From positions 1 to 7,995 of the forward strand of contig JAJZNH010000986.1 in NCBI GenBank assembly GCA_021811745.1: a stretch of DNA of 7,995 nt, given 5' to 3'. The notes below the pieces were generated by a model. It was not told the origin of the DNA. It searched no databases and saw only the letters and a list, made by a program, of their open reading frames with translations. A program made the translations under genes and the position numbers. Below are positions 7,016 to 7,995 of the stretch, piece by piece. Each line of letters opens with the position of its first letter. Positions within the stretch are counted from its first letter, which is position 1. This DNA is from Acidobacteriota bacterium. GTDB lineage: Bacteria; Acidobacteriota; Terriglobia; Terriglobales; Acidobacteriaceae.

Positions 7016-7031
7016 TGCCTGATAACAGGCA
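7016..7031. repeat. short hairpin between the divergent genes
   Basis: TGCCTG-ATAA-CAGGCA is a perfect 6-bp stem with a 4-base loop. No T-run follows on either side, so it is not a convincing terminator. It could be an operator or part of the kinase mRNA leader. Confidence 0.35.
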
Positions 7032-7166
7032 GCGGAAGCAGGTTCAGCAGCTCAATGTACTCGTCTTCCGACGCCTCTTGTGCGGTGAAGCCTTTATTCC
7101 GTTTTGGTCACCGAGCTGCTATGTCGAATTGCGATCGCATGAAGGGAGGGTGTTGAGATCAGCACC

Positions 7167-7995
7167 GTGCTGTCGAGTAAACGAGATTACCTGCGCATAA
7201 CCGTGCTTGTGTGCGTGATCGTGGTCATATCTCTGCTGCACTATTTCACGCCCACCAGCCATATCTGGCTGCATCCTCTGTTGGAACGCGCATACTATAT
7301 CCCCATCCTGTTGATGGCGCTTTGGTTCGGATGGCGGGGAGGGATTGCGGCTGCGGTAATCGTGAGCACGCTTTATATTCCATTTGTTCTCATGGTCTGG
7401 CGATCGAATCCGGAGTACAGTTCCGCGCAATACATTGAAATCGGCATGTATTTTGTGATTGCAGCCCTGACAGGCGCACTTGCGGATGTAGAACGGAAGC
7501 ATCGCCGAGAGATCGAGGAAACTGCAGCAAGGCTCCGGGAGACCTATTCGCAGCTTGAAGCGTCGATGGAGCAACTCCGTCGATCGGACCGGCTCTCCGC
7601 CCTGGGTGAGCTTTCCGCCGGATTGGCGCATGAGATTCGCAACCCACTGGGTGCTCTGGATGGCGCAGTGCAGATTCTTCAGCGCTCTGAATTGCCTGCC
7701 GAAACCCGCCGGGAATTCGCAGATATGGCCGGCAAAGAAGTCGATCGGCTGAAGTCCCTCTTAACGGACTTCCTTGATTTTGCCCGCCCGCAGACACCTC
7801 GCCGGACCGTTGTAGAGCCGGACTTGCTCCTGCAGTCGGTAGCGAATCTGGTTGCCGAGACGGCCAGAATGGCGCACATCGAGGTCCGTGTGGATTGCGG
7901 CAAGACCGAACAGGTTTCTGCCGACGCCGAACAGATCCGGCAGGTGCTTCTGAACCTGGCGCTCAATGCAGTTCAGGCGATGCCGAATCGAGGTG
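7167..7995 (+). CDS. membrane sensor histidine kinase (NtrB/ZraS type), 3' end cut by window edge
   Basis: Autophosphorylating sensor of a two-component system; 276 residues are present. Four hydrophobic segments (about 11-27, 43-56, 58-78, 90-106) form a compact membrane sensor with little periplasmic loop, containing YYIPILLMALWFGWRGG (43-59). A charged coiled coil (108-140) leads into the dimerisation domain SALGELSAGLAHEIRNPLG, with phospho-acceptor His155. The ATPase domain begins, and the N-box LLNLALNAVQAM is present with Asn267; the G boxes lie beyond the edge. The H-box type is that of NtrB, ZraS and AtoS, whose partners are usually sigma-54 activators. The GTG at 7167 is the first standard start after the in-frame stop at 7140-7142, with only GAG as a ribosome site; GGGAGGG at 7144-7150 is 16 bases away. 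Divergent placement suggests it controls the efflux operon. The signal it senses cannot be read from sequence. Confidence 0.93.
   Translation, partial: MLSSKRDYLRITVLVCVIVVISLLHYFTPTSHIWLHPLLERAYYIPILLMALWFGWRGGIAAAVIVSTLYIPFVLMVWRSNPEYSSAQYIEIGMYFVIAALTGALADVERKHRREIEETAARLRETYSQLEASMEQLRRSDRLSALGELSAGLAHEIRNPLGALDGAVQILQRSELPAETRREFADMAGKEVDRLKSLLTDFLDFARPQTPRRTVVEPDLLLQSVANLVAETARMAHIEVRVDCGKTEQVSADAEQIRQVLLNLALNAVQAMPNRG

Larger units (their letters stand above)
6763..7166. promoter_or_regulatory. divergent regulatory intergenic region
   Basis: About 400 bases between the divergent efflux operon (minus) and the sensor kinase (plus). No credible gene is seen. It contains a sigma-54-like element facing the operon, a weaker GG-N10-GC match facing the kinase, nested inverted repeats at 6898-6984 and 6915-6955, a near-palindrome at 6849-6861 and a hairpin at 7016-7031. 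Its size and symmetry fit shared regulation of both transcripts by the two-component system (inference). Confidence 0.6.

Noticed and set aside
6886..7200. 104-codon plus-strand frame across the intergenic region ending CCRVNEITCA
   Set aside because: It crosses the inverted repeats and overlaps the kinase start; no domain, signal or good ribosome site supports it.

Overview
The window is a copper/silver-efflux (cus-type) locus from a Gram-negative bacterium. The outer-membrane channel and periplasmic adaptor exclude a Gram-positive host. GC-rich coding sequence, the gene order and the style of the small accessory proteins suggest Acidobacteriota (Terriglobia-like). That is inference from resemblance; there is no rRNA or other taxonomic marker here.

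Minus strand, read in transcription order from about 6900 down to 1: a sigma-54-like -24/-12 element (6902-6887); a small secreted Cys/Met-rich protein (6762-6367); a secreted protein built from two copies of a ~70-residue domain (6242-5442); a CusC/TolC-family outer-membrane channel (5442-4087); a CusB-type adaptor with a Met-rich N-terminal linker (4074-2683); a membrane-anchored NosL-like putative copper chaperone (2674-2153); and CusA, the RND pump, cut by the window start (2156-1; 718 of roughly 1,050 residues present). From 6242 onward the genes overlap or are separated by at most 12 bases, so they almost certainly form one operon with translational coupling. CusA keeps all three methionines that line the Cu(I)/Ag(I) site of E. 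coli CusA plus the transmembrane proton-relay Asp, so the substrate is most likely monovalent copper or silver rather than Co/Zn/Cd.

Plus strand, divergent: a four-helix membrane sensor histidine kinase of the NtrB/ZraS type (7167 to the window end, truncated in its ATPase domain). Kinases of this type usually pair with a sigma-54-dependent response regulator, which would be expected just downstream, outside the window.

The ~400-base divergent intergenic region (6763-7166) holds the sigma-54-like element, two nested perfect 10-bp inverted repeats, a 13-bp near-palindrome in the predicted leader, and a 6-bp-stem hairpin. Working model (inference): the kinase senses envelope metal or stress, its partner activates the sigma-54 promoter, and the operon makes a tripartite pump together with three accessory envelope proteins that may buffer or deliver copper. 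The NosL-like gene between cusB and cusA, the duplicated-domain protein and the Cys/Met-rich leader-gene product are the least described components.
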